A DNA stretch of 60,000 nucleotides, from positions 233,108,733 to 233,168,732 of the forward strand of contig NC_081414.1 in assembly GCF_030272615.1 (NCBI RefSeq), written 5' to 3'. This document shows, in pieces, positions 58,007 to 60,000 of the stretch. Numbering within the stretch: the stretch's first letter is position 1; every line of letters starts with the position of its first letter. Below the pieces are notes generated by a model. It worked only from the letters and a program-made list of their open reading frames with translations, had not been told where the DNA came from and did no database searches. Origin of the DNA: Cryptomeria japonica (lineage: Eukaryota; Streptophyta; Pinopsida; Cupressales; Cupressaceae). The position numbers and the translations under genes were made by a program.

Positions 58007-60000
58007 GCTTCATGGTAAAGAAGGATGAGACTCTCATGGAAGCAATTAAGCCCCGAAAGATTTGGATTGAAGAAATGGGCTATGAGGTAGATGCACAGAT
58101 TCTTGATGCCTACACAAAAATGCTAATTGATGCACCAATAGATGAGGCAGAGAAGCCCTATGGAACTGCACAACAGAAAACTCAAGATGTTGAAACAGAG
58201 TTCAACCGGAAGAAAAGAGAGAAGTGGGAAGAAAAAGCAAGTAAATTTTTGGAGAAGGTCTCAAAGGATATTCAAGCACTAATTGATGTTGTCCCAAAGA
58301 AAGGTAGAAAGAGGAAGGATCTGGAAGTTCATATTGAACCTGTTACTGCAAAATTTGAATCACCAGATGACACACCATTAGCATTTAAGAGGGTTGTTAG
58401 GAAGAAACCAGAGGAAACAAAGGTGGAAGCAAAGAAGCAACCAGTTAGGAAGGTCATAATCAAGCTACCGGTACAGAAGCAAGCACCTAAAGCTACACCT
58501 GTAGCTACATCTAGTACTTCCAAGAGAAAGAAGAAGAGTGACATTGACTTAGCACTTGAAACTAGTAATGTAACTATCATACCACCTAAAACTTGTGCAG
58601 AAATAGTAGATGAAATTACTAAAGATGGCATGTTGAAGAATGCTAAATTTTATTATGAAAACTTAGAGGATGATGAACAGAGAGAGGTGGAAGAAGCAGT
58701 CCTATTATACTTGGATATCTATAAGAAAGCCTTAATAGAGATAGAAAATCAAGTACCGGTTGAGTTATATAACATGTTAGATGCTAGAAGATTATATGAT
58801 ATGCAAGAGAATAAACACATTAAAGTTAAAGAACTATTATCTATCTATGTTACTATAGCTATAGATGAAATGGAAAAGACACTTGAGGTGGCAGACAAAA
58901 AAGTCTTCAATAGAAAAAAAAAAAAATAGGATAACTAGTCTGATGCTAGGGAGAGAATGAAATAATAAAAGAAACTCAAAAAGCATGGATTAAATTTTTA
59001 AGAGAAAACAAAGGATTATTTACTTCACCGGAAACCAAGACAGATACTATAGATACCCTGGTCGAAGGAAAAGGAAAGGGGATTGTGAGTACTTCACCAT
59101 CAGTTTTGAAAAAAATTAAGATAGTGGAAACTGAGCCACCAGTAAATACAGATGTATAGACAAATTCTGAGATACCGGTTAATACTAAGAATGAACAAGC
59201 TAGAATTCTACAGGATACTAATATTAAGGACAATTGTCCTCTGGGTACAGATGTATAGGTTGAGGATATTGTTCCTACAGAGGAAACGACAGTTACATAG
59301 ACTGCACCAAGTGGCAAAGCCACCGGTGCAACTGAGGAGGTTATAAAGAATAAAACATCAGAGGAGAAAACAATGGAATCCGACAGGGAACCAGTTGTTG
59401 GCCCATCATTATTGTCAATTGACACTTCTCAGGTTGAAAAGAAAACCATCATAGAGATGAGTCCCATTGACCTGATGATGGTGGTTGCTCAAAAACTGAT
59501 CAAGGAGGGAACCAAAGACAAGGGGATTATAGATCAATCAATTACTGTTATATGCAGATTGGTCCCAGAGTGTAAGATTGAAAATGAAGCGAGCCCTTCC
59601 GGCAAGTTTAAGGTAATCACTGAGCACATATCAAAAGACTTTCAATCCTTACAACAAAGCTAAAAGAGTCACTTTTGATCAAGTAATTGAAACAGAGAAG
59701 AAAAAGATTGAGGAGAAGCTAATCCTAATAGAAAATTATTTGAAACAATGTATAAATATATAGGGTATGTTGCAATACTGAAATACTTACAACAAATGTA
59801 GATAAAAAGATAAAAGAGATTCAGGAGAAAATTGCAAGTATTGGTAACTCTTTTGATGGATTAATTTCATTGAGAACATCAATTGATGGTCAAAATTTGA
59901 TTTTGGAGAACCAAATTAATTCTCTTGAGAAGGAAAGAGACAAAATAATTTGAAGAGCCAAAAGTCTAAGAAGCTTGGTGAGTCCAAGATTGGATTAAGT
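58007..60000 (+). pseudogene. Copy D ORF2: C-terminal two thirds, running off the window
   Basis: Opens in the conserved block (MVKKDETLMEAIKPRKIWIEEMGYEVDAQ), matching copies A and B, and stays open to the TAG at 58927. The lysine-rich linker, the helical segment (EIVDEITKDGMLKNAKFYYE) and VPVELYNMLDARRL follow. After several stops (58927, 59157, 59257, 59298 and beyond) the variable spacer gives way to a coiled coil near 59690-60000 (IQEKIASIGNSFDGLISLR, NQINSLEKERDK) that corresponds to the copy B C-terminus. Protein identity to copies A and B is much lower here than between A and B, but the order of parts is the same. Confidence 0.82.

Larger units (their letters stand above)
41525..60000 (+). 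mobile_element. Copy D of the pol-less element family (interrupted by Gypsy C; runs off the window)
   Basis: 5' LTR 41525-42447, primer site, ORF1 42516-43518, then Gypsy C (43530-58001), then the second half of ORF2 from 58007 to the window end. Aligned with copy A, the D sequence just left of Gypsy C already belongs to ORF2 (gatcatacatat matches gatgatatatg at 36331). So about 1.37 kb (end of ORF1, spacer, first ~320 codons of ORF2) had been deleted before Gypsy C inserted. D is the most diverged of the three copies. Confidence 0.88.

Overview
The window looks like a plant nuclear genome with a high transposon load. I found no ordinary host gene, no tRNA or rRNA and no CRISPR. Everything recognisable is retrotransposon: plant-type Ty1/copia elements with Sirevirus-like features (tRNA-iMet primer sites, TGTTGG LTR starts, several G-rich polypurine tracts before the 3' LTR), Ty3/gypsy chromovirus-type elements and one LINE fragment. 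The density, long decayed LTRs and deep nesting suggest a large-genome vascular plant, possibly a gymnosperm. That last step is inference.

Layout. 1-1040: 5'-truncated LINE (minus). 2043-2340: piece of a Sirevirus-like LTR (minus). 2341-5875: AT-rich, nothing recognised. 5876-13209: complete Sirevirus-like copia element 'Copia1' (minus) with both LTRs and near-matching target-site duplications (TSDs). 14364-25480: second Sirevirus-like element 'Copia2' (plus); its 3' LTR is split by a gag-less gypsy element 'Gypsy F' (21079-25424, minus, perfect TSD aactc). 25578-30408: AT-rich, no coding signal. 30409-31275: a 67-bp tandem duplication and the 3' remnant of another copia element (minus). 31416-32356: solo LTR with perfect TSD ctttc.

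From 32937 to the end the main content is an LTR element family with no pol genes, present as three copies here. Copy A (32937-37057) is truncated. Copy B (46982-53699) is complete, with LTRs, primer site, ORF1, ORF2, polypurine tracts, LTR and near-matching TSD. Copy D (41525 to beyond 60000) has an internal deletion. ORF1 is a gag-like coiled-coil protein with four CCHC zinc knuckles. ORF2 is a protein of roughly 1,150 codons that I cannot assign: an N-terminal globular region, a lysine-rich linker, a helical region, a Thr/Glu/Pro-rich spacer and a C-terminal coiled coil. No protease, integrase, RT or RNase H is present, so movement probably depended on enzymes from related Sireviruses such as Copia1 or Copia2.

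The right half is nested four deep: copia remnant E (from about 38284) contains copy D, which contains chromovirus Gypsy C (43530-58001, perfect TSD catat), which contains copy B, inserted between its RT and RNase H. E also carries a 1.1-kb solo LTR (39783-40926). All coding regions except ORF1 of copy A carry stops, frameshifts or deletions, so they are best read as pseudogenes. Across the Sirevirus-like LTRs two hairpins keep their pairing while the paired bases change, which suggests selected RNA or DNA structure.
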